64,000 bases of DNA from Panicum virgatum (Eukaryota > Streptophyta > Magnoliopsida > Poales > Poaceae). The position numbers and the translations under genes are program-made. Under the pieces are notes generated by a model. That model saw only the letters and a program-made list of their open reading frames with translations. It searched no databases and had not been told where the DNA came from. Of this stretch, positions 12,577 to 25,387 are shown in pieces. The stretch is from NCBI RefSeq assembly GCF_016808335.1, contig NC_053148.1, positions 19,570,045 through 19,634,044 on the forward strand. Reading direction: 5' to 3'. Positions within the stretch are counted from its first letter, which is position 1, and every line of letters begins with the position of its first letter.

Positions 12577-15500
12577 GGTGCAAAACGGGTTGAACTGGTG
12601 CAATCAGTGCACAAGTTTGTGCCATAAAGTCGCATCGGAATTTTTCACAACGAATGCACCCAATCCACCCCATTGGACCATAAACTCGTGTTTTGGAACA
12701 TTTCGTAGTGTTGGGTGCATTTGGCAATGTTTCATTACTACACGAAACTCAGTGCAAAATAGGTTGAACTGGTGCAATTAATGGACAAGTTTGTTCTATG
12801 AAGTCGCATCGGAAATTTTTCGCAACGAACGCACCCGATCCACCCCATTGGACCCTAAACTCATGATTTGGTGCATTTCATAGTATTTGGGTGCATTTTT
12901 GATTGTTTCGTTACTGCACAGAAATCAATGCAATGCGGGCTGCAATGGTAGAATTAATGCACAAGTTCGTGCCATAAAGCCACGCCAGAATTTTTCATAA
13001 CGAAGGCACCCGATCCCCCCAATTGAACCCTAAACTCAAGTTTTAGTGCGTTTCGTAGTGTTTGGGTGCATTTGGCAATGTTTCATTAATAGACGAAACT
13101 TGATGCAAACGGGTTGAAATGGTGCAATTAATGCACAAGTTTGAGCCATGAAGTCGCATCGGAATTTTTCACAATTGACACACCCGATCTCCCACATTGG
13201 AATCTTAACTCATGTATTGGTGCATTTTGTAGTATTTGGGTGCATTTTGGATTGTTTCGTTACTGCATGAAACTCGGTGCAAAATAGGCTGAACTGGAGC
13301 AATTAATGCAAAAGTTCGTGCCACGAAGTCGCATCGGAATTTTTAGCAGCGAACGAACCCAATACACCCATTAGATCGTAAACTCATGTTTTGGTGCATT
13401 TGGTAGTATTTGGGTGCATTTTGGATTCTTTCGTTAATGCACAAGTTCGTGGCATGAAGTCGCATTGGACCCTAAACTCTTGTTTTGTTGCGTTGCATAG
13501 CATTTCGGTGCATTTGGCAATGTTTTGATACTACACGGAACTCGGTGCAGAATGGGTTGAACTTGTGCAATTAATGCACAAGTTTGTGCCATGAAGTCGC
13601 ATTTTAATTTTCGCAACGAACGCACCCGATCTACCCCATTGGACCCTAAACTCATGTTTTTGTACATTTCGTAGTGTTTGGGTGTATTTGTCAATGTTCC
13701 GTTACTACACGAAACTTGGTGCAAAATAGGTTGAACTGGTGCAATCAATACACAAGTTTGTGCCATAAAGTCGCATCGGAATTTTCCGCAACAAACGCAC
13801 CCAATCCACCCCTTTGGACCCTAAACTCATGTTTTGGAGCATTTCGTAGTGTTGGGTGCATTTGGCAATGTTTCATTACTACACGAAACTCGGTGCAAAA
13901 GAACTGGTGCAATTAATGGACAAGTTTTTGCAATAAAGTCGCATCGGAAATTTTTCGCAACGAACACACCGGATCCACCCCATTGGACCCTAAACTCATG
14001 ATTTGGTGCATTTCATAGTGTTTGGGTGCATTTTGGATTGTTTCGTTACTGCACAAAAGTCGATGCAATACGGGATGAAATGGTTGAATTAATGCACAAG
14101 TTCGTGCTATGAAGCTGCATCAGAATTTTTCAAAATGAACGCACCCGATCCACCCAATTGAACCCTAAACTCATGTTTTGGTGTGTTTCATAGTGTTTGG
14201 GTGCATTTGGCAATGTTTCGTTAATAGACGAAACTCGGTGCAAAATGGGTTGAAATGGTGCAATTAATGCACAAGTTTGTGCAAAGAAGTCGCATCGAAA
14301 TTTTTCACAATTGACACACCCGATCCCCCTCATTGGAATCTTAACTCATGTATTTGTGTGTTTTGTAGTATTTGGGTGCATTTTGGATTGTTTTGTTACT
14401 ACATGAAACTCGGTGCAAAACAGGCGGAACTAGAGCAATTAATGCAAAAGTTCGTGTCACGAATTCACATCGGATTTTTTTTTGCAGCGAATCCACCCGA
14501 ACCACCCCATTGGACTCTAAACTCATGTTTTGGTGTGTTTCATAGTGTTTGCGTGCATTTGGCAATCTTTTGTTACTACAAAAAACTTGGTGCAAAATAG
14601 GTTGAACCGGTGCAATTAATGCACAAGTTCGTGCCATGAAGTCGCCTTGGAATTTTTCGCAATGAACACACCCGATCCAACCAAGTGGACCCTAAACTCT
14701 TGTTCTCTTGCGTTGTGTAGCATTTCGGTGCATTTGGCAATGTCTTTGATACTACACGGAACACGGTGCAAAATGGGTTGAACTAGTGCAATTAATGCAC
14801 AAGGTTGTGCCATGAAGTCGCATTGGAATTTTTCGCAACGAACACACCCGGTCCACCCCATTGGACCCTAAACTCATGTTTTTGTGCGTTTTGTAGTGTT
14901 TGGGTGTATTTGTCAATGTTCCGTTACTACACGAAACTTGGTGCAAAACGGGTTGAACTGGTGCAATCAATGCACAAGTTTGTGCCATATAGTCGCATCA
15001 GAATTTTTCGCAACGAATGCACCCAATCCAGCCCATTGGACCCTAAACTCATGTTTTGGAGCATTTCATAGTGTTGGGTGGATATGGCAATGTTTCATTA
15101 CTACACGAAACTCGGTGCAAAATAGGTTGAACCGGTGCAATTAATGCACAAGTCTGTGCCATGAAGTCGCATCAGTTTTTTATAATTAACAGACACGATC
15201 CACCCCATTGGACCCTAAATGCATATATTGGTGCGTTTTGTAGTGTTTGGGTGCATTTTGGATTGTTTCGTTACTGCATGAAACTCGGTGCAAAACGGGC
15301 TGAACTGGAGCAATTAATGCAAAAGTTCGTGCCACAAATTCGCAACGGATTTTTTTTTGCAGCGAATCCACCCGATCCACCCCATTGGACCCTAAACTCA
15401 TGTTTTGGTGTGTTTCATAGTGTTTCGATGCATTTCACAATCTTTTGTTACTACACAAAACTTGGTGCAAAATAGGTTGAACCGGTGCAATTAATGCACA

Positions 15501-15638
15501 AGTTCGTGCCATGAAGTCACCTTGGAATTTTTCTCAATGAACACACCCGATCCAACCAAGTGGACCCTAAACTCTTGTTTTGTTGCGTTGCGTACTATTT
15601 CGGTGCATTTGGCAATGTTTTGATACTACACGAAACTC
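12577..15638 (+). repeat. 3.06 kb tandem duplication, copy 2
   Basis: Near-identical to 9517-12576. The junction between copies lies within GGTGCAAAA at 12577-12585, a box common to monomers. Length differs by two bases because the T-run before GCAG is T7 near 12290 and T9 near 15350. The right part overlaps the first copy of HOR block B. The shortened monomer recurs near 13450-13480. Confidence 0.84.
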
Positions 15639-16324
15639 GGTGCAAAATGGGTTGAACTTGTGCAATTAATGCACAAGTTTGTGCCATGAAGTTGCTTTGG
15701 AATTTTTCGCAACGAACGCACCCGATCCACCCCATTGGACCCTAAACTCATGTTTTTGTGTGTTTCGTAGTGTTTTAGTGTATTTGACAATGTTTCGATA
15801 CTACACGAAACTTGGTGCAGAACAAGTTGAACTGGTGAAATCAATGCACAAGTTTGTGCCAAAAAGTCGCATCGAAATTTTTCACAACGAACGCACCCGA
15901 TCCACCCCATTGGACCCTAAACTCATGTTTTTGTGCGTTTCGTAGTGTTTGGGTGTATTTGTCAATGTTCCATTACTACACGAAACTTGGTGCAAAACGA
16001 GTTGAACTGGAGCAAACAGTGCACATGTTTGTGTCATAAAGTCGCATCGGAATTTTTCGCAACGAACGCACCCAATCCACCCCATTGGACCCTAAACTCA
16101 AGATTTGGAGCATTTCGTAGTGTTGGGTGCATTTGGCAATGTTTCATTACTTTACAAAACTCGGTGCAAAATAGGTTGAACTGCTGCAATTAATGGACAA
16201 GTTTGTGCTATGAAGTCGCATCGGAAATTTTTCGCAACGAACGCACCCGATCCACCCCAAAGGACCCTAAACTCATGTTTTTGTGCGGTTCGTAGTGTTT
16301 TGGTGTATTTGTCATGTTCCGTTA
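14752..16324 (+). repeat. HOR-B copy 1
   Basis: First of the four 1573 bp units; its left part is shared with the second copy of the 3.06 kb duplication. The T-run before GCAG is T9 here. Near 16314 one A is missing (GTCATGTTCC for GTCAATGTTCC). Confidence 0.86.
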
Positions 16325-17896
16325 CTACACGGAACACGGTGCAAAATGGGTTGAACTAGTGCAATTAATGCACAAGGTTGTGCCATGAAGTCGCATTGGA
16401 ATTTTTCGCAACGAACACACCCGGTCCACCCCATTGGACCCTAAACTCATGTTTTTGTGCGTTTTGTAGTGTTTGGGTGTATTTGTCAATGTTCCGTTAC
16501 TACACGAAACTTGGTGCAAAACGGGTTGAACTGGTGCAATCAATGCACAAGTTTGTGCCATATAGTCGCATCAGAATTTTTCGCAACGAATGCACCCAAT
16601 CCAGCCCATTGGACCCTAAACTCATGTTTTGGAGCATTTCATAGTGTTGGGTGGATATGGCAATGTTTCATTACTACACGAAACTCGGTGCAAAATAGGT
16701 TGAACCGGTGCAATTAATGCACAAGTCTGTGCCATGAAGTCGCATCAGTTTTTTATAATTAACAGACACGATCCACCCCATTGGACCCTAAATGCATATA
16801 TTGGTGCGTTTTGTAGTGTTTGGGTGCATTTTGGATTGTTTCGTTACTGCATGAAACTCGGTGCAAAACAGGCTGAACTGGAGCAATTAATGCAAAAGTT
16901 CGTGCCACAAATTCGCAACGGATTTTTTTGCAGCGAATCCACCCGATCCACCCCATTGGACCCTAAACTCATGTTTTGGTGTGTTTCATAGTGTTTCGAT
17001 GCATTTCACAATCTTTTGTTACTACACAAAACTTGGTGCAAAATAGGTTGAACCGGTGCAATTAATGCACAAGTTCGTGCCATGAAGTCACCTTGGAATT
17101 TTTCTCAATGAACACACCCGATCCAACCAAGTGGACCCTAAACTCTTGTTTTGTTGCGTTGCGTACTATTTCGGTGCATTTGGCAATGTTTTGATACTAC
17201 ACGAAACTCGGTGCAAAATGGGTTGAACTTGTGCAATTAATGCACAAGTTTGTGCCATGAAGTTGCATTGGAATTTTTCGCAACGAACGCACCCGATCCA
17301 CCCCATTGGACCCTAAACTCATGTTTTTGTGTGTTTCGTAGTGTTTTGGTGTATTTGACAATGTTCCGATACTACACGAAACTTGGTGCAGAACAAGTTG
17401 AACTGGTGAAATCAATGCACAAGTTTGTGCCAAAAAGTCGCATCGAAATTTTTCGCAACGAACGCACCCGATCCACCCCATTGGACCCTAAACTCATGTT
17501 TTTGTGCGTTTCGTAGTGTTTGGGTGTATTTGTCAATGTTCCATTACTACACGAAACTTGGTGCAAAACGAGTTGAACTGGAGCAAACAGTGCACATGTT
17601 TGTGTCATAAAGTCGCATCGGAATTTTTCGCAACGAACGCACCCAATCCACCCCATTGGACCCTAAACTCAAGATTTGGAGCATTTCGTAGTGTTGGGTG
17701 CATTTGGCAATGTTTCATTACTATACAAAACCCGGTGCAAAATAGGTTGAACTGCTGCAATTAATGGACAAGTTTGTGCTATGAAGTCGCATCGGAAATT
17801 TTTCGCAACGAACGCACCCGATCCACCCCAAAGGACCCTAAACTCATGTTTTTGTGCGGTTCGTAGTGTTTTGGTGTATTTGTCAATGTTCCGTTA
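16325..17896 (+). repeat. HOR-B copy 2
   Basis: 1572 bp unit matching copy 1 with few changes. The T-run is T7, and GTTGCATTGG replaces GTTGCTTTGG near 17262, a state also found in copies 3 and 4. Confidence 0.86.
16359..16533 (+). repeat. Representative 175 bp monomer
   Basis: This reference unit runs from one GTGCAAT box to the next, exactly 175 bp. In order it holds the box GTGCAATTAATGCAC (16359-16373), an inverted repeat of GTGCA/TGCAC around ATTAA. Next comes the box GAATTTTTCGCAACGAAC (16399-16416), containing TTCG-CAA-CGAA. A box with CCATTGGACCCTAAACTCATG follows (about 16431-16451). Then comes a G/T-rich stretch, and last a dyad at 16491-16510 whose arms are GTTCCGT and ACGAAAC, one mismatch from the GTTTCGT/ACGAAAC form seen elsewhere. 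Other monomers differ mainly by point changes at CpG sites and by whether the G/T stretch reads TTTGGCAATG, TTTGTCAATG or TTTTGGATTG, which helps to tell monomer types apart inside each HOR. Confidence 0.85.
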
Positions 17897-19469
17897 CTAC
17901 ACGGAACACGGTGCAAAATGGGTTGAACTAGTGCAATTAATGCACAAGGTTGTGCCATGAAGTCGCATTGGAATTTTTCGCAACGAACACACCCGGTCCA
18001 CCCCATTGGACCCTAAACTCATGTTTTTGTGCGTTTTGTAGTGTTTGGGTGTATTTGTCAATGTTCCGTTACTACACGAAACTTGGTGCAAAACGGGTTG
18101 AACTGGTGCAATCAATGCACAAGTTTGTGCCATATAGTCGCATCAGAATTTTTCGCAACGAATGCACCCAATCCAGCCCATTGGACCCTAAACTCATGTT
18201 TTGGAGCATTTCATAGTGTTGGGTGGATATGGCAATGTTTCATTACTACACGAAACTCGGTGCAAAATAGGTTGAACCGGTGCAATTAATGCACAAGTCT
18301 GTGCCATGAAGTCGCATCAGTTTTTTATAATTAACAGACACGATCCACCCCATTGGACCCTAAATGCATATATTGGTGCGTTTTGTAGTGTTTGGGTGCA
18401 TTTTGGATTGTTTCGTTACTGCATGAAACTCGGTGCAAAACAGGCTGAACTGGAGCAATTAATGCAAAAGTTCGTGCCACAAATTCGCAACGGATTTTTT
18501 TTGCAGCGAATCCACCCGATCCACCCCATTGGACCCTAAACTCATGTTTTGGTGTGTTTCATAGTGTTTCGATGCATTTCACAATCTTTTGTTACTACAC
18601 AAAACTTGGTGCAAAATAGGTTGAACCGGTGCAATTAATGCACAAGTTCGTGCCATGAAGTCACCTTGGAATTTTTCTCAATGAACACACCCGATCCAAC
18701 CAAGTGGACCCTAAACTCTTGTTTTGTTGCGTTGCGTACTATTTCGGTGCATTTGGCAATGTTTTGATACTACACGAAACTCGGTGCAAAATGGGTTGAA
18801 CTTGTGCAATTAATGCACAAGTTTGTGCCATGAAGTTGCATTGGAATTTTTCGCAACGAACGCACCCGATCCACCCCATTGGACCCTAAACTCATGTTTT
18901 TGTGTGTTTCGTAGTGTTTTGGTGTATTTGACAATGTTCCGATACTACACGAAACTTGGTGCAGAACAAGTTGAACTGGTGAAATCAATGCACAAGTTTG
19001 TGCCAAAAAGTCGCATCGAAATTTTTCGCAACGAACGCACCCGATCCACCCCATTGGACCCTAAACTCATGTTTTTGTGCGTTTCGTAGTGTTTGGGTGT
19101 ATTTGTCAATGTTCCATTACTACACGAAACTTGGTGCAAAACGAGTTGAACTGGAGCAAACAGTGCACATGTTTGTGTCATAAAGTCGCATCGGAATGTT
19201 TCGCAACGAACGCACCCAATCCACCCCATTGGACCCTAAACTCAAGATTTGGAGCATTTCGTAGTGTTGGGTGCATTTGGCAATGTTTCATTACTATACA
19301 AAACTCGGTGCAAAATAGGTTGAACTGCTGCAATTAATGGACAAGTTTGTGCTATGAAGTCGCATCGGAAATTTTTCGCAACGAACGCACCCGATCCACC
19401 CCAAAGGACCCTAAACTCATGTTTTTGTGCGGTTCGTAGTGTTTTGGTGTATTTGTCAATGTTCCGTTA
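17897..19469 (+). repeat. HOR-B copy 3
   Basis: 1573 bp unit with T-run T8. One visible private change is GGAATGTTTCGC near 19195. Confidence 0.86.
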
Positions 19470-21042
19470 CTACACGGAACACGGTGCAAAATGGGTTGAA
19501 CTAGTGCAATTAATGCACAAGGTTGTGCCATGAAGTCGCATTGGAATTTTTCGCAACGAACACACCCGGTCCAACCCATTGGACCCTAAACTCATGTTTT
19601 TGTGCGTTTTGTAGTGTTTGGGTGTATTTGTCAATGTTCCGTTACTACACGAAACTTGGTGCAAAATGGGTTGAACTGGTGCAATCAATGCACAAGTTTG
19701 TGCCATATAGTCGCATCAGAATTTTTCGCAACGAATGCACCCAATCCAGCCCATTGGACCCTAAAGTCATGTTTTGGAGCATTTCATAGTGTTGGGTGGA
19801 TATGGCAATGTTTCATTACTACACGAAACTCGGTGCAAAATAGGTTGAACCGGTGCAATTAATGCACAAGTCTGTGCCATGAAGTCGCATCAGTTTTTTA
19901 TAATTAACAGACACGATCCACCCCATTGGACCCTAAATGCATATATTGGTGCGTTTTGTAGTGTTTGGGTGCATTTTGGATTGTTTCGTTACTGCATGAA
20001 ACTCGGTGCAAAACGGGCTGAACTGGAGCAATTAATGCAAAAGTTCGTGCCACAAATTCGCAACGGATTTTTTTTGCAGCGAATCCACCCGATCCACCCC
20101 ATTGGACCCTAAACTCATGTTTTGGTGTGTTTCATAGTGTTTCGATGCATTTCACAATCTTTTGTTACTACACAAAACTTGGTGCAAAATAGGTTGAACC
20201 GGAGCAATTAATGCACAAGTTCGTGCCATGAAGTCACCTTGGAATTTTTCTCAATGAACACACCCGATCCAACCAAGTGGACCCTAAACTCTTGTTTTGT
20301 TGCGTTGCGTAGTATTTCGGTGCATTTGGCAATGTTTTGATACTACACGAAACTCGGTGCAAAATGGGTTGAACTTATGCAATTAATGCACAAGTTTGTG
20401 CCATGAAGTTGCATTGGAATTTTTCGCAACGAACGCACCCGATCCACCCCATTGGACCCTAAACTCATGTTTTTGTGTGTTTCGTAGTGTTTTGGTGTAT
20501 TTGACAATGTTCCGATACTACACGAAACTTGGTGCAGAACAAGTTGAACTGGTGAAATCAATGCACAAGTTTGTGCCAAAAAGTCGCATCGAAATTTTTC
20601 GCAACGAACGCACCCGATCCACCCCATTGGACCCTAAACTCATGTTTTTGTGCGTTTCGTAGTGTTTGGGTGTATTTGTCAATGTTCCATTACTACACGA
20701 AACTTGGTGCAAAACGAGTTGAACTGGAGCAAACAGTGCACATGTTTGTGTCATAAAGTCGCATCGGAATTTTTCGCAACGAACGCACCCAATCCACCCC
20801 ATTGGACCCTAAACTCAAGATTTGGAGCATTTCGTAGTGTTGGGTGCATTTGGCAATGTTTCATTACTATACAAAACTCGGTGCAAAATAGGTTGAACTG
20901 CTGCAATTAATGGACAAGTTTGTGCTATGAAGTCGCATCGGAAATTTTTCGCAACGAACGCACCCGATCCACCCCAAAGGACCCTAAACTCATGTTTTGT
21001 GCGGTTCGTAGTGTTTTGGTGTATTTGTCAATGTTCCGTTAC
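19470..21042 (+). repeat. HOR-B copy 4
   Basis: 1573 bp unit with T-run T8. Private changes include CCGGTCCAACCC near 19570 and CTAAAGTCATG near 19763. It ends where the sequence switches to another monomer type at about 21048. Confidence 0.85.
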
Positions 21043-22616
21043 TACACGAAACTTGGTGCGAAACAGGTTGAACTGGTGAAATCAATGCACAAATTTGTGC
21101 CAAAAAGTCGCATCGGAATTTTTCGCAACGAACGCACCCGATCCACCCCATTGGACCCTAAGCTCATGTTTTTGTGCGTTTCGTAGTGTTTGGGTGTATT
21201 TGTCAATGTTCCATTACTACACGAAACTTGGTGCAAAATGAGTTGAACTGGTGCAATCAGTGCACAAGTTTGTGTCATAAAGTCGCATCAGAATTTTTCG
21301 CAACGAACGCACCCAATCCACCCCATTGGACCCTAAACTCATGTTTTGGAGCATTTCGTAGTGTTGGGTGCATTTGGCAATGTTTCATTACTTTACAAAA
21401 CTCGGTGCAAAATAGGTTGAACTGGTGCAATTAATGGACAAGTTTGTGCTATGAAGTTGCATCGGATATTTTTCGCAACGAATGCACCCGATCCACCCCA
21501 TTGGACCCTAAATGCATGTATTGGTGCGTTTTGTAGTGTTTGGGTGCATTTTGTATTGTTTCGTTACTGCATGAAACTCGGTGCAAAACGGGCTGAACTG
21601 GAGCAATTAATGCAAAAGTTCGTGCCACGAATTCGCAACGGATTTTTTTGCAGCGAATCCACCCGATCCACCCCATTGGACCCTAAACTCATGTTTTGGT
21701 GTGTTTCATAGTGTTTCGATGCATTTGGCAATCTTTTGTTACTACACAAAACTTGGTGCAAAATAGGTTGAACCAGTACAATTAATGCACAAGTTCGTGC
21801 CATGAAGTCACCTTGGAATTTTTCGCAATGAACACACCCAATCCAACCAAGTGGACCCTAAACACTAGTTTTGTTGCGATGCGTAGCATTTCGGTGCATT
21901 TGGCAATGTTTTGATACTACACGAAACTCGGTGCAAAATGGGTTGAACTTGTGTAATTAATGCACAAGTTTGTGCCATGAAGTTGCATTGGAATTTATTG
22001 CAACGAACACACCCGATCCACCCCATTGGACCCTAAACTCATGTTTTTGTGCGTTTCGTAGTGTTTTGGTGTATTTGTCAATGTTCCGTTACTACACGAA
22101 ACATGGTGCAAAACAGGTTGAACTGGTGAAATCAATGCACAAGTTTGTGCCAAAAAGTCGCATCGGAATTTTTCGCAACGAATGCACCCGATCCACCCAA
22201 TTGGACCCTAAACTCATGTTTTTGTGCGTTTCGTAGTGTTTGGGTGTATTTGTCAATGTTCCATTACTACACGAAACTTGGTGCAAAACGAGTTGAACTG
22301 GTGCAATCAGTGCACATGTTTGTGTCATAAAGTCGCATCGGAATTTTTTGCAACGAACGCACCCAATCCACCCCATTGGACCCTAAACTCATGTTTTGGA
22401 GCATTTCGTAGTATTGGGTGCATTTAGCAATGTTTCATTACTATACAAAACTCGGTGCAAAATTGGTTGAACTGGTGCAATTAATGGACAAGTTTGTGCT
22501 ATGAAGTCGCATCTGAAATTTTTCGCAACGAACGCACCCGATCCACCCCATTGGACCCTAAACTCATGATTTGGTGCATTTCATAGTCTTTCGGTTCATT
22601 TTGGATTGTTTCGTTA
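21043..22616 (+). repeat. Diverged fifth unit related to HOR-B
   Basis: Monomers here follow the HOR-B order at an offset of 1572-1574 bp but carry many more differences than copies 1-4 show among themselves. Its first monomer is of the other kind (GAAACTTGGTGCGAAACAGG). This is an older unit at the edge of the homogenised block. The right limit is approximate. Confidence 0.68.
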
Positions 22617-22940
22617 TTGCAAGACAATTGATGAAATGCGGGCTGAAATGGTAGAATTAAAACACAAGTTCGTGCCATGAAGCCGCGTCAGAATTTTTCA
22701 AAACGAACGCACCCGATCCACCCAATTGAACCCTAAACTCATGTTTTGGTGTGTTTCATTGTGTTTGGGTGCATTTGGCAATGTTTCGTTAATAGACGAA
22801 ACTTGGTGCAAAATAGGTTGAACTGCTGCAATCAATACACAAGTTTGTGCCATAAAGTCGCATCGGAATTTTTCGCAACGAACGCACCCAATCCACCCCT
22901 TTGGACCCTAAACTCATGTTTTGGAGCATTTCGTAGTGTT
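22617..22940 (+). repeat. Irregular satellite monomers between blocks
   Basis: About two monomers with no close tandem partner. Near 22941 GTGTTGGGTGCATTTTGGATTG joins the left half of the TTGGCAATG monomer type to the right half of the TTTTGGATTG type, a chimeric monomer marking the start of the next repeat. Confidence 0.6.
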
Positions 22941-25387
22941 GGGTGCATTTTGGATTGTATCGTTACTGCACGAAAGTCGATGCAATACGGGATTAAATGG
23001 TTGAATTAATGCACAAGTTCGTGCTATGAAGCCGCATCAGAATTTTTCAAAACGAACGCACCCGATCCACCCAATTGAACCCTAAACTCATGTTTGGGTG
23101 TGTTTCATAGTGTTTGGGTGCATTTGGCAATGTTTTGTTAATAGACAAAACTCGGTGCAAAATGGGTTGAAATGGTGCAATTAATGCACAAGTTTGTGCC
23201 ACGAAGTCGCATCAAAATTTTTCACAATTGACACACCCGATCCCCCTCATTGGAATCTTAACTCATGTATTTGTGTGTTTTGTAGTATTTGGGTGCATTT
23301 TGGATTGTTTTGTTACTGCATGAAACTCGGTGCAAAACAGGCGGAACTAGAGCAATTAATGCAAAAGTTCGTGCCACGAATTCACATCGGATTTTTTTTG
23401 CAGCGAATCCACCCGATCCACCCCATTGGACTCTAAACTCATGTTTTGGTGCGTTTCATAGTGTTTCGTGCATTTGGCAATCTTTTGTTACTACAAAAAA
23501 CTTGGTGCAAAATAGGTTGAACCGGTCAATTAATGCACAAGTTCGTGCCATGAAGTTGCCTTGGAATTTTTTGCAATGAACACACCCGATCCAACCAAGT
23601 GGACCTTAAACTCTTGTTCTCTTGTGTTATGTAGCATTTCGGTGCATTTGGCAATGTTTTGATACTACACGGAACTCGGTGCAAAATGGGTTGAACTAGT
23701 GCAATTAATGCACAAGGTTGTGCAATGAAGTCGCATTGGAATTTTTTGCAACGAACACACCCGATCCACCCCATTGGACCCTAAACTCATGTTTTTGTGC
23801 GTTTCATAGTGTTTGGGTGTATTTGTCAATGTTTCGTTACTACACGAAACTTGGTGCAAAACGGGTTGAATTGGTGCAATCAATGCTCAAGTTTGTGCCA
23901 TAAAGTCGCATCAGAATTTTTCGCAACGAATGCACCCAATCCAGCCCATTGGACCCTAAACTCATGTTTTGGAGCATTTCGTAGTGTTGGGTGCATTGGC
24001 AATGTTTCATTACTACACGAAACTCGGTGCAAAATAGGTTGAACTGGTGCAATTAATGGACAAGTTTTTGCTATGAAGTCGCATCAGAAATTTTTCGTAA
24101 CAAACGCACCCGATCCTCCCCATTAGACCCTAAACTCATGATTTGGTGGATTTCATAGTGTTTGGGTGCATTTTGGATTGTTTCGTTACTACACGAAAGT
24201 CGATGCAATGCGGGCTAAAATGGTAGAATTAATGCACAAGTTCGTGCCATGAAGCCGCATCAGAATTTTTCAACACAAACGCACCCGATCCACACAATTG
24301 AACCCTAAACTCATGTTTTGGTGTGTTTCCTAGTGTTTGGGAGCATTTGGCAATGCTTCGTTAATAGACAAAACTCGGTGCAAAACGGGTTGAAATGGTG
24401 CAATTAATACACAAGTTTGTGCCATGAAGTCGCATCGGAATTTTTCACAATTGACACACCCGATCTCCCACATTGGAATCTTAACTCATGTATTGGTGCA
24501 TTTTGTAGTATTTGGGTGCATTTTGGATTGTTTCGTTACTGCAAGAAACTCGGTGCAAAACAGGCTGAACCAGAGCAATTAATGCAAAAGTTCGTGCCAC
24601 GAATTCACATCGGATTTTTTTGCAGCGAATCCACCCGATCCACCCCATTGGACTCTAAACTCATGTTTTGGTGCGTTTCATAGTGTTTCGTGCATTTGGC
24701 AATCTTTTGTTACTACAAAAAACTTGGTGCAAAATAGGTTGAACCGGTGCAATTAATGCACAAGTTCGTGCCATGAAGTTGCCTTGGAATTTTTCGCAAT
24801 GAACACACCCGATCCAACCAAGTGGACCTTAAACTCTTGTTCTCTTGCGTTATGTAGCATTTCAGTGCATTTGGCAATGTTTTGATACTACACGGAACTC
24901 GGTGCAAAATGGGTTGAACTAGTGCAATTAATGCACAAGGTTGTGCAATGAAGTCGCATTGGAATTTTTCGCAACGAACACACCCGATCCACCCCATTGG
25001 ACCTTAAACTCATGTTTTTGTGCGTTTCATAGTGTTTGGGTGTATTTGTCAATGTTTCGTTACTACACGAAACTTGGTACAAAACGGGTTGAACTGGTGC
25101 AATCAATGCACAAGTTTGTGCCATAAAGTCGCATCAGAATTTTTCGCAACGAATGCACCCAATCCAGCCCATTGGACCCTAAACTCATGTTTTGGAGCAT
25201 TTCGTAGTGTTGGGTGCATTTGGCAATGTTTCATTGCTACACGAAACTCGGTGCAAAATAGGTTGAACTGGTGCAATTAATGGACAAGTTTTTGCTATGA
25301 AGATGCATCAGAAATTTTTCGTAACGAACGCACCCGATCCTCCCCATTGGACCCTAAACTCATGATTTGGTGGATTTCATAGTGTTT
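22941..25387 (+). repeat. ~1223 bp (7-monomer) tandem repeat, two copies
   Basis: The phrase GGGTGCATTTTGGATTGT followed by CGAAAGTCGATGCAAT occurs at 22941, 24164 and 25388, giving units of 1223 and 1224 bp (seven monomers). Copies differ at more positions than the copies in blocks A, B and E, so this duplication is older. A partial third copy continues into the next region. Confidence 0.75.
23831..23850 (+). repeat. Perfect 7 bp dyad in a monomer (example)
   Basis: GTTTCGT (23831-23837), six-base spacer TACTAC, ACGAAAC (23844-23850): the arms are exact reverse complements. The same arms with spacer TAATAG are at 11156-11175. Dyads at this place occur in most monomers, perfect or with one mismatch. 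Confidence 0.8.

Larger units (their letters stand above)
14752..21042 (+). repeat. HOR block B: 9-monomer unit of 1573 bp, four copies
   Basis: The phrase ACTACACGGAACACGGTGC recurs at spacings of 1573, 1572 and 1573 bp (the GG of GGAACACGG at 14758, 16331, 17903 and 19476). Similarity to the preceding unit stops at about 21048, just after ACTACACG. An incomplete relative lies at 11692-12576 within the 3.06 kb duplication. Confidence 0.9.

Noticed and set aside
16436..16446. Plant telomere heptamer CCCTAAA in each monomer
   Set aside because: There is only one copy per 175 bp, never in tandem, and the AAACCCTAA telo-box is not formed. Probably coincidence.
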